A stretch of DNA of 64,000 bases, taken from NCBI GenBank assembly GCA_963851095.1, contig CAWKOX010000031.1:20814-84813 (forward strand), written 5' to 3'. This DNA is from Oleispira sp963851095. Lineage in GTDB: Bacteria; Pseudomonadota; Gammaproteobacteria; Pseudomonadales; Oceanobacteraceae. This document shows positions 55,062 to 63,739 of this stretch, piece after piece (the first letter of the stretch is position 1; each line of letters begins with the position of its first letter). A program made the translations under genes and the position numbers. The notes below the pieces were generated by a model, which saw only the letters and a program-made list of their open reading frames with translations, had not been told where the DNA came from and did no database searches.

Positions 55062-56153
55062 TTAGTCAGTCGGTGTTTTATCACTGACCTGACCATGTTC
55101 CACGTGGAACATTTTACATCCTTCAGGCTTCCATTGATCACTAATACTGTTGTGTTCAATACTGGTTATAAACACCTGACATTTTAAATCTTCTAGCAAC
55201 TGACATAAAGCAAAACGATGTTTTTCATCTAACTCCGACGCAAGGTCATCCACTAGATAAATAGTGCTACGCTCTGTCTCTTGCTGAAACAATACACCCT
55301 GAGAAAGCTTCAAAGCCGCTACAACGGCTTTTTGCTGCCCTCGAGATAGGACATCAGCAGCATTTCTATTATCCACCTTAATGCGGAGTTCAGCACGCTG
55401 AGGACCAGATTGAGTATGCCCAATCTGTAAGTCTCGTTCTCGTTGTTTATGCAAAATATCGATTAAATCCGATGTTCTTTCCCAACCAGGATAGAAGGAT
55501 AATTGCACGTCTAGATTAGCATCTAATCGACTTAAAGTATCCTGAAAAACAGGCAGTAATCGCTCTATATACGCTTTCCTTGCCTCGTTTACTGCATTCG
55601 CCGCTTTAACAAACCCTTTATCCCAAACATTAAGCCAATCGGGCTGTTGTTTCTTTAGAACGGCATTGCGTTGTTGTAGGAGTTTTTTGAATTCTCGCCA
55701 CTGCTCTAAGAAGGAGTGTTCCACGTGGAACACTCCCCAATCAATAAACTGTCGTCGTTCCTGAGGGGAGCCGGATAATAATTTAAAGGTATTAGGTTCT
55801 ATTATTTGAACAGGCAGCCAACTGGTTGCTTCTGCTTGAGAGTGCAGTGCTTCTCCATTTAGGCGAATGGCTTTATCGCCATTGCGACTGCGTTGTACGC
55901 CTAAGCGAGCATTACCTAGCCGACTATCTTGTATTTCAGTAAATAACACGCATTCATCCATATCATGCTGAATGACGGGTTTTAATAAATGATGTCGAAA
56001 AGATTTTCCATTGGCGAGTATATAGAGGGCTTCAAGCAAACTGCTTTTACCACTACCATTTTCACCGTAGATAAAATTAACCCCCAGAGCGGGGGTTAAG
56101 GAAAGCGGATGCAGGTTTCGCACGCCGCTAATTTGTAAGCGCTTTATTGGCAT
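55062..56153 (-). CDS. recF: DNA repair/recombination protein RecF
   Basis: The 363-residue SMC-like ATPase has Walker A YGENGSGKSSLLEAL, the signature region VLSRGQQKAVVAALKLSQG, and Walker B TIYLVDDLASELD. It loads RecA at gaps with RecO and RecR. The coding sequence carries two parS palindromes; both encode FHVEH (residues in GVFHVEHSFL and MFHVEHGQ near the C-terminus). The last ten residues extend past the usual end. It follows dnaN by 35 bp. Confidence 0.95.
   Translation of the reverse strand: MPIKRLQISGVRNLHPLSLTPALGVNFIYGENGSGKSSLLEALYILANGKSFRHHLLKPVIQHDMDECVLFTEIQDSRLGNARLGVQRSRNGDKAIRLNGEALHSQAEATSWLPVQIIEPNTFKLLSGSPQERRQFIDWGVFHVEHSFLEQWREFKKLLQQRNAVLKKQQPDWLNVWDKGFVKAANAVNEARKAYIERLLPVFQDTLSRLDANLDVQLSFYPGWERTSDLIDILHKQRERDLQIGHTQSGPQRAELRIKVDNRNAADVLSRGQQKAVVAALKLSQGVLFQQETERSTIYLVDDLASELDEKHRFALCQLLEDLKCQVFITSIEHNSISDQWKPEGCKMFHVEHGQVSDKTPTD
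55096..55111. promoter_or_regulatory. parS site 1 (perfect palindrome) in the 3' end of recF
   Basis: TGTTCCACGTGGAACA, 16 bp, a perfect dyad of the ParB/Spo0J consensus with the Pseudomonas-type CC/GG. It encodes FHVEH in RecF. About 3.8 kb from the DnaA boxes, within the origin-proximal zone where parS clusters. Confidence 0.9.
55713..55736. promoter_or_regulatory. parS site 2 (24-bp perfect palindrome) inside recF
   Basis: The same 16-mer at 55717-55732, extended on both sides to a perfect 24-bp dyad (GGAG and CTCC flanks). It encodes VFHVEH, a position where RecF conserves GVFH. Two identical sites 621 bp apart would nucleate ParB spreading for chromosome segregation. Confidence 0.92.
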
Positions 56154-56188
56154 AAAAAAGCCCGTTTAAAAATAGGGCTAATCAAACG

Positions 56189-57289
56189 CTACAAGCGCAT
56201 TGGCATAACGACATACAAGGCATCGCTATTATCTGACTCTTCAAGTAACGCACTGCTGTTGGCATCAGACAAAGTAATCTTAGCTTGATCGGTTCCAATA
56301 ACACCTAGAACATCTTGTAGGTAACTTACGTTAAAACCGACTTCTAAGCTTTCGCCTTCATAATCAACAGCAATCGATTCTTCAGCTTCTTCTTGCTCGG
56401 GGTTATTAGCAAATACTTGCAGGTTGCCTGAGTTAAGTACAACTCGAACACCACGATACTTTTCATTCGAAAGAATCGCTGTACGAGCAAAAACTTGGCG
56501 TAATTCCTGACGATCGGCCAGAATAACCTTATTACCGTTCTTTGGAATTACACGGCCATAATCAGGGAATTTACCGTCAACTAACTTAGAGGTAAACGTA
56601 AAATCACCCGTTTCAGCACGGATATGATTAGGGCTTAGCAGTAGGGTAACGCTGTCTTCAGGCTCTGTAAGTAACTTACTTAGCTCAAGAATACCTTTAC
56701 GCGGAACAATCAGCTGCAACTGCGTCTCAGGGCCGCTAGCTTCCACAATACAGGTCGCTAAACGGTGTCCGTCGGTGGCAACTGAACGTAGAGAAGAAGC
56801 GTTCACTTCTAACAACATGCCGTTTAAATAATAACGAACATCTTGCTGAGCCATAGCAAAAGCAACACGATCAATAACACGACGTAGCTTAGCTTGTTCA
56901 ACCGTAAAAGGTTGCTCACCCGCAATTTCTTCAATGTTAGGAAATTCAGTTGCAGGTAGACTAGACAAAGTAAAACGAGAGCGACCTGAACGAATATTAA
57001 TTCGCTGCTCGTCTTGTTCAAACTCAATCATTGAACCATCAGGCAGTGAACGAACAATGTCCATTAACTTTTTACCTGGAACGGTGATTTCACCTTCAAG
57101 AGTAACTTCTTCTAAAGTTACTCGACCAACTAGCTCAACTTCAAGGTCGGTACCAGTTAGTGATAGTTGCTGACCTTTTACATCTAATAAAATATTAGAT
57201 AGTACTGGTAATGTTTGGCGTTTTTCAACAACACCAGCAACAAGTTGTAATGGGCGCAGTAGTGCTTCCCTAGAAATTACGAACTTCAT
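56189..57289 (-). CDS. dnaN: DNA polymerase III sliding clamp (beta)
   Basis: The 366-residue protein is the expected length and begins MKFVISREALLRPLQLVAGV. Three clamp domains are seen. Conserved segments: RQTLPVLSNILLDV, LSSLPATEFPNIE, and the C-terminal SDALYVVMPMRL, typical for the clamp. It encircles DNA and tethers the replicase. It lies 19 bp after dnaA and 35 bp before recF. Confidence 0.98.
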   Translation of the reverse strand: MKFVISREALLRPLQLVAGVVEKRQTLPVLSNILLDVKGQQLSLTGTDLEVELVGRVTLEEVTLEGEITVPGKKLMDIVRSLPDGSMIEFEQDEQRINIRSGRSRFTLSSLPATEFPNIEEIAGEQPFTVEQAKLRRVIDRVAFAMAQQDVRYYLNGMLLEVNASSLRSVATDGHRLATCIVEASGPETQLQLIVPRKGILELSKLLTEPEDSVTLLLSPNHIRAETGDFTFTSKLVDGKFPDYGRVIPKNGNKVILADRQELRQVFARTAILSNEKYRGVRVVLNSGNLQVFANNPEQEEAEESIAVDYEGESLEVGFNVSYLQDVLGVIGTDQAKITLSDANSSALLEESDNSDALYVVMPMRL

Positions 57290-57308
57290 GTTTCTCCACT
57301 TTACCCAT

Positions 57309-58875
57309 CTAGGTTGTTAGTGAGCGCATTAGGTTTTTATAGTCTTCCCTAATGTCAGCCATTGTTTCTTGTAATTCTTTTATCTTACGACAGCCGTGTA
57401 GAACCGTCGTATGATCACGTCCACCAAAGGCTTCACCAATTTCGGGAAGGCTGTGGTTGGTTAATTCTTTACTTAATGCCATCGCGACTTGTCTTGGTCG
57501 AGCGATTGAGCGAGTTCGACGTTTAGATAACAGGTCTGAAAGCTTAAGTTTATAGTATTCTGCAACAGTTCTCTGAATATTATCAATACTAACCTGTCTG
57601 TCTTGCAAGGCCAGTAAATCTTTCAAAGATTCTTTAATAAAGGGTAGAGTAATCTCACTGCCGGTAAAATGCGAGTTAGCAATCACTCGCTTAAGCGCAC
57701 CTTCTAATTCACGCACGTTAGAGCGTATTTTTTGGGCAATGAAAAAAGCAGCATCATCAGGCAAGTGTACATTAGCTTGATCTGCTTTCTTTAATAGAAT
57801 CGCAACACGTGTTTCCAATTCAGGAGGTTCTACCGCAACGGTTAATCCCCAACCAAATCGACTCTTTAAGCGTTCTTCTAAACCATTAATTTCACGTGGA
57901 TAACGATCACACGTAAGAATCATTTGCTGGCCACCTTCTAATAACGCATTAAAGGTATGAAAGAACTCTTCTTGAGAACGTTCTTTGCCAGCAAAAAATT
58001 GAATATCATCAATTAATAGATGCATCAAGACTTCGATAAAATCGCTTAAATTCATTAATCGCATTCAACTGTAACGCTTTCACCATATCTTGTACAAAAC
58101 GCTCTGAGTGAACGTACAAGACCTGTGCATTGCTATCTTTCTGCTGCAAGTGATTACCCACAGCATGCATTAAGTGAGTTTTACCAAGACCAACACCACC
58201 GTATATAAAGAGTGGGTTGTAAGAGCCACCTGCGTTCTCTGCAACCTGTTGAGCCGCTGCATGAGCAAGTTGGTTAGATTTACCTTCTACAAAGGTATCA
58301 AAAGTGAATGTCTTATTAAGGAAACTTTGATGCTGAAGACCACCTTCAACTTGAACTTCACGACGGCCTGTTGGTTTAGCACTAGAAGAACCAAAACCAG
58401 GAAACGAAGAGTTCGCAGCAGCCTGGTTAGTATTTTTTCTATCAGTGTTAGTAACAGGCAAGGTAGCTTGCTCAATATCAAGCGAGCCTTGCATAGGCGC
58501 ATTGTCATCAACATCATCAACTTCTACGGCATCCATAACAAAAGACGGCTTTCTATTAGTAGAAGGTGTTTTTAAAGGAGTAGGTTTTTTAGGCGGCAGT
58601 TTAGGCATTGGAGTAGGCGCAGGCTTAGCCTTTGCTCCCCCTATGGTTACCTCTACCTCAATTAAGCGGCCATCGTTGATTTCACAAATAATTTCATGAA
58701 TTCGATGTAGGTATTTGTCTTTCACCCAGTCTTTAACAAATCGGTTTGGTGCACGCAGTAATATAGCGTCACCTTCAGTATCGACTTGTAATGGACGGAT
58801 CCAAGTATTGTATTGCTGTGAAGGAAGTTCATCCTGCAAATAATCTAAACAGCGTTTCCAGAGCGCCTCAGCCAC
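57309..58875 (-). CDS. dnaA: Chromosomal replication initiator DnaA, interrupted by one frameshift
   Basis: The first frame (58875-58009) gives domain I (ALWKRCLDYLQDELPSQQY), a Pro-rich linker (II) and the start of the AAA+ domain with Walker A GGVGLGKTHLMHAVGN. It breaks near 58020 (extra T in GCA-T-CTATTAATT). The second frame resumes LLIDDIQFFAGKERSQEEFF (Walker B) and ends with the domain IV signature GGRDHTTVLHGCRKI. Corrected length is about 521 aa. DnaA is essential, so the break is surely a consensus error. Confidence 0.95.
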
Positions 58876-59418
58876 CTAACAGCATCCCTTAATAAAATAA
58901 ATCGATGTAAATAGCCGGTCATTCTACCCTAAATAAACCAAAGTTATCCACAAATAACCTCGCAAACGCCCATTAAAAGGTTCAATAGTTATGTGGATAA
59001 CCAACTTAAAGCTGAAGATCGAATGTGAATAATTGCTGAGTGAAAATTGGCCCTGTGTAAAAGTCACGAGTTATACACGGGTTGTTAGGCCTCTAATACT
59101 CAGGTTAAACGCATATAAAACATGATTTATCATTAATGTAAGTTACTGATATATATAGATTTTATTGGGTTATACACAGAAATAAGGCTACGTAATATTA
59201 GTAGTAAGAATAAATAAAAACTTTATATACATACATAAAACATAATCTTTAATATATAAATCTTTCAAAGAGGCTTTCAATTTAAATTCATCTTTTAAAC
59301 TTATGATTAAAATAAATACAGATTGCCCATTGCGTCCGAGGCTTTAATTCAATACAATCTCGGCCCTAAATTTTAAACCCTAAATCTTCACCTTGTGTCG
59401 ATTGAGTGAGTAATTGCT
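58876..59418. other. oriC region (dnaA-rpmH intergenic)
   Basis: 543 bp, with perfect DnaA boxes TTATCCACA (58944-58952, plus) and TGTGGATAA (58992-59000, minus). Related weaker boxes are at 59054-59062, 59071-59079 (TTATACACG) and 59170-59178 (TTATACACA). A very A/T-rich part at 59095-59330 is a suitable unwinding element. The location between dnaA and rpmH is the known oriC place in Pseudomonas. Confidence 0.85.
59330..59358 (+). promoter_or_regulatory. Probable rpmH promoter (sigma-70)
   Basis: -35 TTGCGT (59330-59335), 17-bp spacer, -10 TACAAT (59353-59358). The only well-spaced pair upstream of rpmH; it would give a leader of about 55 bases. Confidence 0.6.
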
Positions 59419-59553
59419 ATGAAACGTACTTTTCAACCAAGCGTATTGAAGCGTAAGCGCAACCACGGTTTCCGTGCTCGTATGGCTACAAAAAGCGGTC
59501 GTCAGATTATTTCTGCACGTCGTGCTAAAGGCCGTAAGAGCTTATCAGCTTAA
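59419..59553 (+). CDS. rpmH: 50S ribosomal protein L34
   Basis: This 44-residue protein begins MKRTFQPSVLKRKRNHGFRA and ends SARRAKGRKSLSA, the universal L34 sequence. It binds 23S rRNA in the large subunit. It is in the usual rpmH-rnpA-yidD-yidC order. Confidence 0.98.
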   Translation: MKRTFQPSVLKRKRNHGFRARMATKSGRQIISARRAKGRKSLSA

Positions 59554-59571
59554 TAACGCTTTAGTCTGTGT

Positions 59572-59955
59572 ATGAATACTTTTGAGTTCCCTAGATCCGT
59601 TCGCTTATTGAGCCCTGGGGACTTCTCCCAAGTATTTAATAACACTGAGTTTAAGGCCAGTAATCGATATTTGTTGGTTCTGGCTACTCCGAGTAAAAGC
59701 GGCGATTCTCGCTTAGGCTTTGTCATAGCTAAGAAGCATGTTAAACATGCTGTCCAGAGAAATCGTGTAAAACGTATTATTCGCGAGTCTTTCCGCCTGA
59801 ATCAGCATCAGATGGCTAACAATGATTTTGTTATTTTGGCACGTCCTGGGATCTCTGATCTCGAGAACGGCGAAATACGCGAAATGATTGATAGTCTCTG
59901 GTTCAAGCTGAGGCAATCTAATGGTAAACGATCCAACAAAAGTAAAAAACGCTAG
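59572..59955 (+). CDS. rnpA: Ribonuclease P protein component
   Basis: The 127-residue basic protein has the signature KKHVKHAVQRNRVKRIIRESF (RNR motif in KHAVQRNRVKR). It is the protein subunit of RNase P, which matures tRNA 5' ends. Its 3' end overlaps yidD by 35 bases in another frame, a common arrangement. It starts 18 bp after rpmH. Confidence 0.96.
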   Translation: MNTFEFPRSVRLLSPGDFSQVFNNTEFKASNRYLLVLATPSKSGDSRLGFVIAKKHVKHAVQRNRVKRIIRESFRLNQHQMANNDFVILARPGISDLENGEIREMIDSLWFKLRQSNGKRSNKSKKR

Positions 59956-60223
59956 TCCAAAAGCCCTGTCTTTTGTTGCTAAGTCATTTTTATTACTAGT
60001 TAATGTCTACCGTTACGCAATCAGTCCTTTATTTCCCAGCCGATGCCGTTATTATCCTACATGCTCTGCGTACGCGCATGAAGCTATTGTACGATATGGT
60101 GCTTGGACAGGTGGAAAACTGGCCATGAAACGCATTTTGCGTTGCCATCCTTGGGCAAGTCATGGTGTAGACCCTGTACCTGAACTTAACCCTTCCCACT
60201 CATGTTGTAGACGGAACCCCTAA
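59921..60223 (+). CDS. yidD: Membrane protein insertion efficiency factor YidD
   Basis: The 100-residue protein has RYAISPLFPSRCRYYPTCSA (conserved Cys pair) and LRCHPWASHGVDPVPE. An amphipathic N-terminus attaches it to the inner membrane, where it assists YidC. The first ~18 residues overlap rnpA, and a later start is possible. It is 2 bp before yidC. Confidence 0.93.
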   Translation: MVNDPTKVKNASPKALSFVAKSFLLLVNVYRYAISPLFPSRCRYYPTCSAYAHEAIVRYGAWTGGKLAMKRILRCHPWASHGVDPVPELNPSHSCCRRNP

Positions 60224-60225
60224 TC

Positions 60226-61956
60226 ATGGATATCCGCCGTTTTGCCATAATATTTGGCCTGGCTATTTCAACTTATTTTTTAATTCTTGCGTGGAATGAC
60301 GATTATGGTCAAGCCGCGGTTGCTAATGCTCCCATTGCACAAAATTCTGCAATTGAAGTAGGTGATTCACCTGCTGCGGGCGATATTCTTGCTGCTGAAC
60401 AAAGTAGTGACAATAATAGCGACATTCCTAATGTTGTTCCTGCTGCATTGGAGCCAGAAGTTCAGGCTGTAGCAAGTACACAGTTAATTCAGGTTAAGAC
60501 CGACGTATTAAACGTGACGATTAATCCACTGGGTGGCGAAATTGTTGAAGTGTCTTTACCGGCTTACCCTGCTGATATATCAGATAAAAGCATTCCATTT
60601 GTATTAATGGAAAACAATGCCCGCCGTGTTTATGTTGCACAAAGTGGTTTGTTAGATGCAAAAGGCAAGCAGTGGGAAAAAACTCAAGCATATTCAGCGT
60701 CCCAAGTTAGTTATCAGCTAGATGAAACTGCCGATACGCTAACGGTTGAACTAAGCACTCAGTTAGATAGCGTAGAAGTGAAGAAGGTATTCACTTTTCA
60801 GCGTAATAATTACCTTATTGATGTGAAATATCACGTTGCTAACGGTTCTGATAGCCAATGGCGCGGTGTGTTCTTTGCCCAGTTGAAACGTGACCGCTCT
60901 GAAGATCCTCAGCAAGGTAGCTCAATGGGTATGCAGGCGTATTTAGGACCTGCGATCACGACGAACTTATCTAAATATGAAAAAGTTAGTTTTGATGATA
61001 TCGATGATAAGCGTTTAGCCGAAACGGTTGATGGCGGTTGGGTTGCAATGCTGCAACACTATTTCGTATCTGCTTGGGTTGCTAATCCTGAAACATCTCA
61101 TTCTGTATACGCTAAGCCTAATAAGCAGGGCGAATACATTGTGGGTTTCCACGATGGTAAAACACCACTGCAGGTTGCTGCTGGCGAAACGGGTACTGTT
61201 GGCGCTCAGCTATATGTTGGCCCTAAGTCACAGTATGTTTTAGCGGATGTTGCTGAAAACCTAGACTTAACCGTAGATTACGGTTGGTTATGGTGGATAG
61301 CTCAGCCATTATTTGCCGTGATGAACTTCATTGAATCTGGTTACATTAACTTCTTAGGCATGATGGAAATCGATCTAGGCGGTGGTGTGGGTAACTGGGG
61401 TGTAGCGATCATCTTGTTAACGGTATTGATTAAGCTAGCCTTCTTCAAGCTGTCAGCAACCAGCTATCGTTCAATGGCCAACATGCGCAAAGTTGCACCT
61501 AAACTTGCCGCTATTCGTGAACAGTACGGCGATAATAAAGAAAAGCTAGGCCAAGAAATGATGGCCTTGTATAAGAAAGAGAAGATTAACCCGTTAGGTG
61601 GTTGTTTACCGATTCTTGTACAAATGCCGGTATTTATTGCCTTGTATTGGGTACTTGCAGAAAGTGTTGAGCTACGCCAAGCACCATTCTTCTTGTGGAT
61701 TAACGACTTGTCGGCTATCGATCCTTACTTCGTATTACCATTATTGATGGGTGCGAGTATGTTTGTTCAGATGCAGTTGAACCCGACGCCTCCAGATCCA
61801 GTTCAAGCACGTGTTATGAAGTTGATGCCTGTAATTTTCACGGTATTCTTCTTGTTCTTCCCATCGGGTCTTGTGCTTTATTGGGTTGTGAACAACTTGC
61901 TATCGATTACTCAGCAATATGTAATCACTAAGCAAATTGAGAACGCTGATAGCTAA
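60226..61956 (+). CDS. yidC: Membrane protein insertase YidC
   Basis: The product is 576 residues. N-terminal TM1 (IIFGLAISTYFLILAWNDDY) is followed by a large periplasmic domain (about 95-355). A core of five TM segments has the conserved hydrophilic-groove region: NWGVAIILLTVLIKLAFFKL, KINPLGGCLPILVQMPVFIA and SGLVLYWVVNNLLSITQQYV. It inserts and folds inner-membrane proteins with or without Sec. A terminator follows at 61998-62029. Confidence 0.97.
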   Translation: MDIRRFAIIFGLAISTYFLILAWNDDYGQAAVANAPIAQNSAIEVGDSPAAGDILAAEQSSDNNSDIPNVVPAALEPEVQAVASTQLIQVKTDVLNVTINPLGGEIVEVSLPAYPADISDKSIPFVLMENNARRVYVAQSGLLDAKGKQWEKTQAYSASQVSYQLDETADTLTVELSTQLDSVEVKKVFTFQRNNYLIDVKYHVANGSDSQWRGVFFAQLKRDRSEDPQQGSSMGMQAYLGPAITTNLSKYEKVSFDDIDDKRLAETVDGGWVAMLQHYFVSAWVANPETSHSVYAKPNKQGEYIVGFHDGKTPLQVAAGETGTVGAQLYVGPKSQYVLADVAENLDLTVDYGWLWWIAQPLFAVMNFIESGYINFLGMMEIDLGGGVGNWGVAIILLTVLIKLAFFKLSATSYRSMANMRKVAPKLAAIREQYGDNKEKLGQEMMALYKKEKINPLGGCLPILVQMPVFIALYWVLAESVELRQAPFFLWINDLSAIDPYFVLPLLMGASMFVQMQLNPTPPDPVQARVMKLMPVIFTVFFLFFPSGLVLYWVVNNLLSITQQYVITKQIENADS

Positions 61957-61997
61957 GACGATATTTAAACGATGTTTTAGTTAGCGTGTTCGATTAA

Positions 61998-62029
61998 AAG
62001 GCCGCTGTTGAAAGACAGCGGCCTTTTTT
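61998..62029 (+). terminator. Intrinsic terminator after yidC
   Basis: AAGGCCGCTGT (61998-62008), 6-base loop TGAAAG, ACAGCGGCCTT (62015-62025), then T-run to 62029. Ends the rpmH-yidC transcript. Confidence 0.93.
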
Positions 62030-62077
62030 GTGGATAAAATGAAATCCATATAATTATCACCAGAATATTAAATCGAT

Positions 62078-62187
62078 TGATTACGAAGTAATTGTGGAGC
62101 AAATATCTAAAACATGGATGTTTTAGCTAAGGCTACAGGACAGATGTATTTACGCCTATTTCTTGCGGAAGCAATACTTCGTAATCA
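62078..62187 (+). promoter_or_regulatory. Structured leader/inverted-repeat element upstream of mnmE
   Basis: TGATTACGAAGTA (62078-62090) pairs with TACTTCGTAATCA (62175-62187); with a one-base bulge the stem extends to TTG/CAA (16 bp). Inside is a perfect hairpin CTAAAACAT-GG-ATGTTTTAG (62107-62126). The element ends 32 bp before the mnmE ATG. A leader RNA or a small mobile palindrome. Confidence 0.5.
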
Positions 62188-62219
62188 GTTTGGTAGTTTT
62201 ATCATTTTAGGAATTTCAT

Positions 62220-63647
62220 ATGCCAGCTTCAGAATCCGTTCACCAAGATACCATTGCCGCTGTTGCTACCGCTCCAGGCCGAGGCGGGGTAGGGATTGTT
62301 CGTGTATCTGGTGCTAAGGCACAAGAGATTGCTCATGCCGTGCTTGGACTGTTGCCTAAACCTCGTTACGCGCACTATGGGGCTTTCAAGGATGCTGATG
62401 GTAATGAATTGGATCAAGGCTTAGGTATATTCTTTCCTAACCCTCATTCGTTCACCGGTGAAGACGTTTTAGAGTTGCAAGGACATGGTGGGCCGGTTGT
62501 TCTTGATTTCATCTTACAGCGCTGTGTAGAGCTGGGCGCTCGTATTGCACGACCTGGGGAATTTTCTGAGCGAGCGTTCTTAAACGACAAGCTTGATCTG
62601 GCTCAAGCAGAAGCGATTGCCGATTTAATCGATTCATCGTCAGCGCAAGCGGCACGTTGTGCATTACGTTCTTTACAGGGAGTTTTCTCCGACAAAGTAC
62701 ATGGCTTGGTTGACCAACTTATCCACTTGCGGACTTTCGTTGAAGCCTCGATTGACTTTCCAGAAGAAGAAATCGATTTTTTAAGCGACGGTAAAGTGGC
62801 CGCCATGCTGCAAGAGGTTAAAAGCGCAGTGGCTGGCGTATTAGCCGAAGCCAATCAAGGCGCGATCTTACGCGAAGGCATGAATGTGGTGATTGCTGGG
62901 CGTCCAAACGCGGGTAAGTCCTCACTACTAAATGCGTTAGCAGGCCAAGATAAAGCCATTGTGACTGATATTGCAGGTACGACGCGTGATGTTCTGAAAG
63001 AACATATCCACATCGATGGTATGCCACTGCACATTATAGACACCGCAGGTTTGCGTGATGCTCTGGATGAAGTTGAACGTATTGGTATTCAGCGTGCTTG
63101 GGCCGAAATTTCACAGGCCGATCGTATTTTATTAATGATCGATAGCTCGTTAGAAACCAATGGCCAAAAAACTGATCCTAAAGCGTTATTACACGCGCTT
63201 TATGATGAGCAAGGTTTGAAAGAAGAAACGGAAAAGCTGATAGAAAGTGGTCGCATTACTGTTATTCGCAATAAAGCCGATTTATTAGCGGACGATCATG
63301 TCTCTGCCAAAGTCGGTTTACATGAAGAAGCGGATTTTCCAACCTTGTCGATTTCTGCCAAGCAAAACTTAGGGATTGTTGAGCTTCGCGAACACTTAAA
63401 AGAAGTGATGGGATTCAACTCGACCAACGAAGGTGGCTTCTTAGCTCGTCGTCGTCATATTGAGGCACTAGAAAAGGCTCAAGATGCTATTCAGGCGGGT
63501 GAAGACCAATTATTAGGCGCTATGGCCGGTGAACTCTTGGCTGAAGACCTTCGTATGGCTCAGCAAGCTCTAGGCGAGATCACCGGTGAATTCACCGCAG
63601 ATGATCTGCTAGGCAATATCTTTGGTAGCTTCTGTATTGGTAAGTAG
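62220..63647 (+). CDS. mnmE: tRNA modification GTPase MnmE (TrmE)
   Basis: The 475-residue protein has an N-terminal THF-binding domain (TIAAVATAPGRGGVGIVRVS), a helical domain, and an inserted GTPase: G1 GRPNAGKSSLLNAL, G2 DIAGTTRD, G3 DTAGL, G4 NKAD. The C-terminus ends FCIGK with the catalytic Cys motif. With MnmG it makes cmnm5U at the tRNA wobble position. Confidence 0.97.
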   Translation: MPASESVHQDTIAAVATAPGRGGVGIVRVSGAKAQEIAHAVLGLLPKPRYAHYGAFKDADGNELDQGLGIFFPNPHSFTGEDVLELQGHGGPVVLDFILQRCVELGARIARPGEFSERAFLNDKLDLAQAEAIADLIDSSSAQAARCALRSLQGVFSDKVHGLVDQLIHLRTFVEASIDFPEEEIDFLSDGKVAAMLQEVKSAVAGVLAEANQGAILREGMNVVIAGRPNAGKSSLLNALAGQDKAIVTDIAGTTRDVLKEHIHIDGMPLHIIDTAGLRDALDEVERIGIQRAWAEISQADRILLMIDSSLETNGQKTDPKALLHALYDEQGLKEETEKLIESGRITVIRNKADLLADDHVSAKVGLHEEADFPTLSISAKQNLGIVELREHLKEVMGFNSTNEGGFLARRRHIEALEKAQDAIQAGEDQLLGAMAGELLAEDLRMAQQALGEITGEFTADDLLGNIFGSFCIGK

Positions 63648-63739
63648 TATCTGCCTATTTAAAGTGTTTCACTAAAGCCTGCAAAACATCAGCCGACATC
63701 TATAGTTATATCATCGTGATGTAATTTGTGAGGTCGGCC

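Noticed and set aside
57889..57904. A third parS-like sequence in dnaA (TTTCACGTGGATAA)
   Set aside because: Only one half matches; the second half breaks the dyad at three positions, so ParB binding is not expected.
62114..62317. A 67-codon reading frame overlapping the mnmE start
   Set aside because: Its second half lies within mnmE in another frame, the SD is too far, and the sequence has no coding character.
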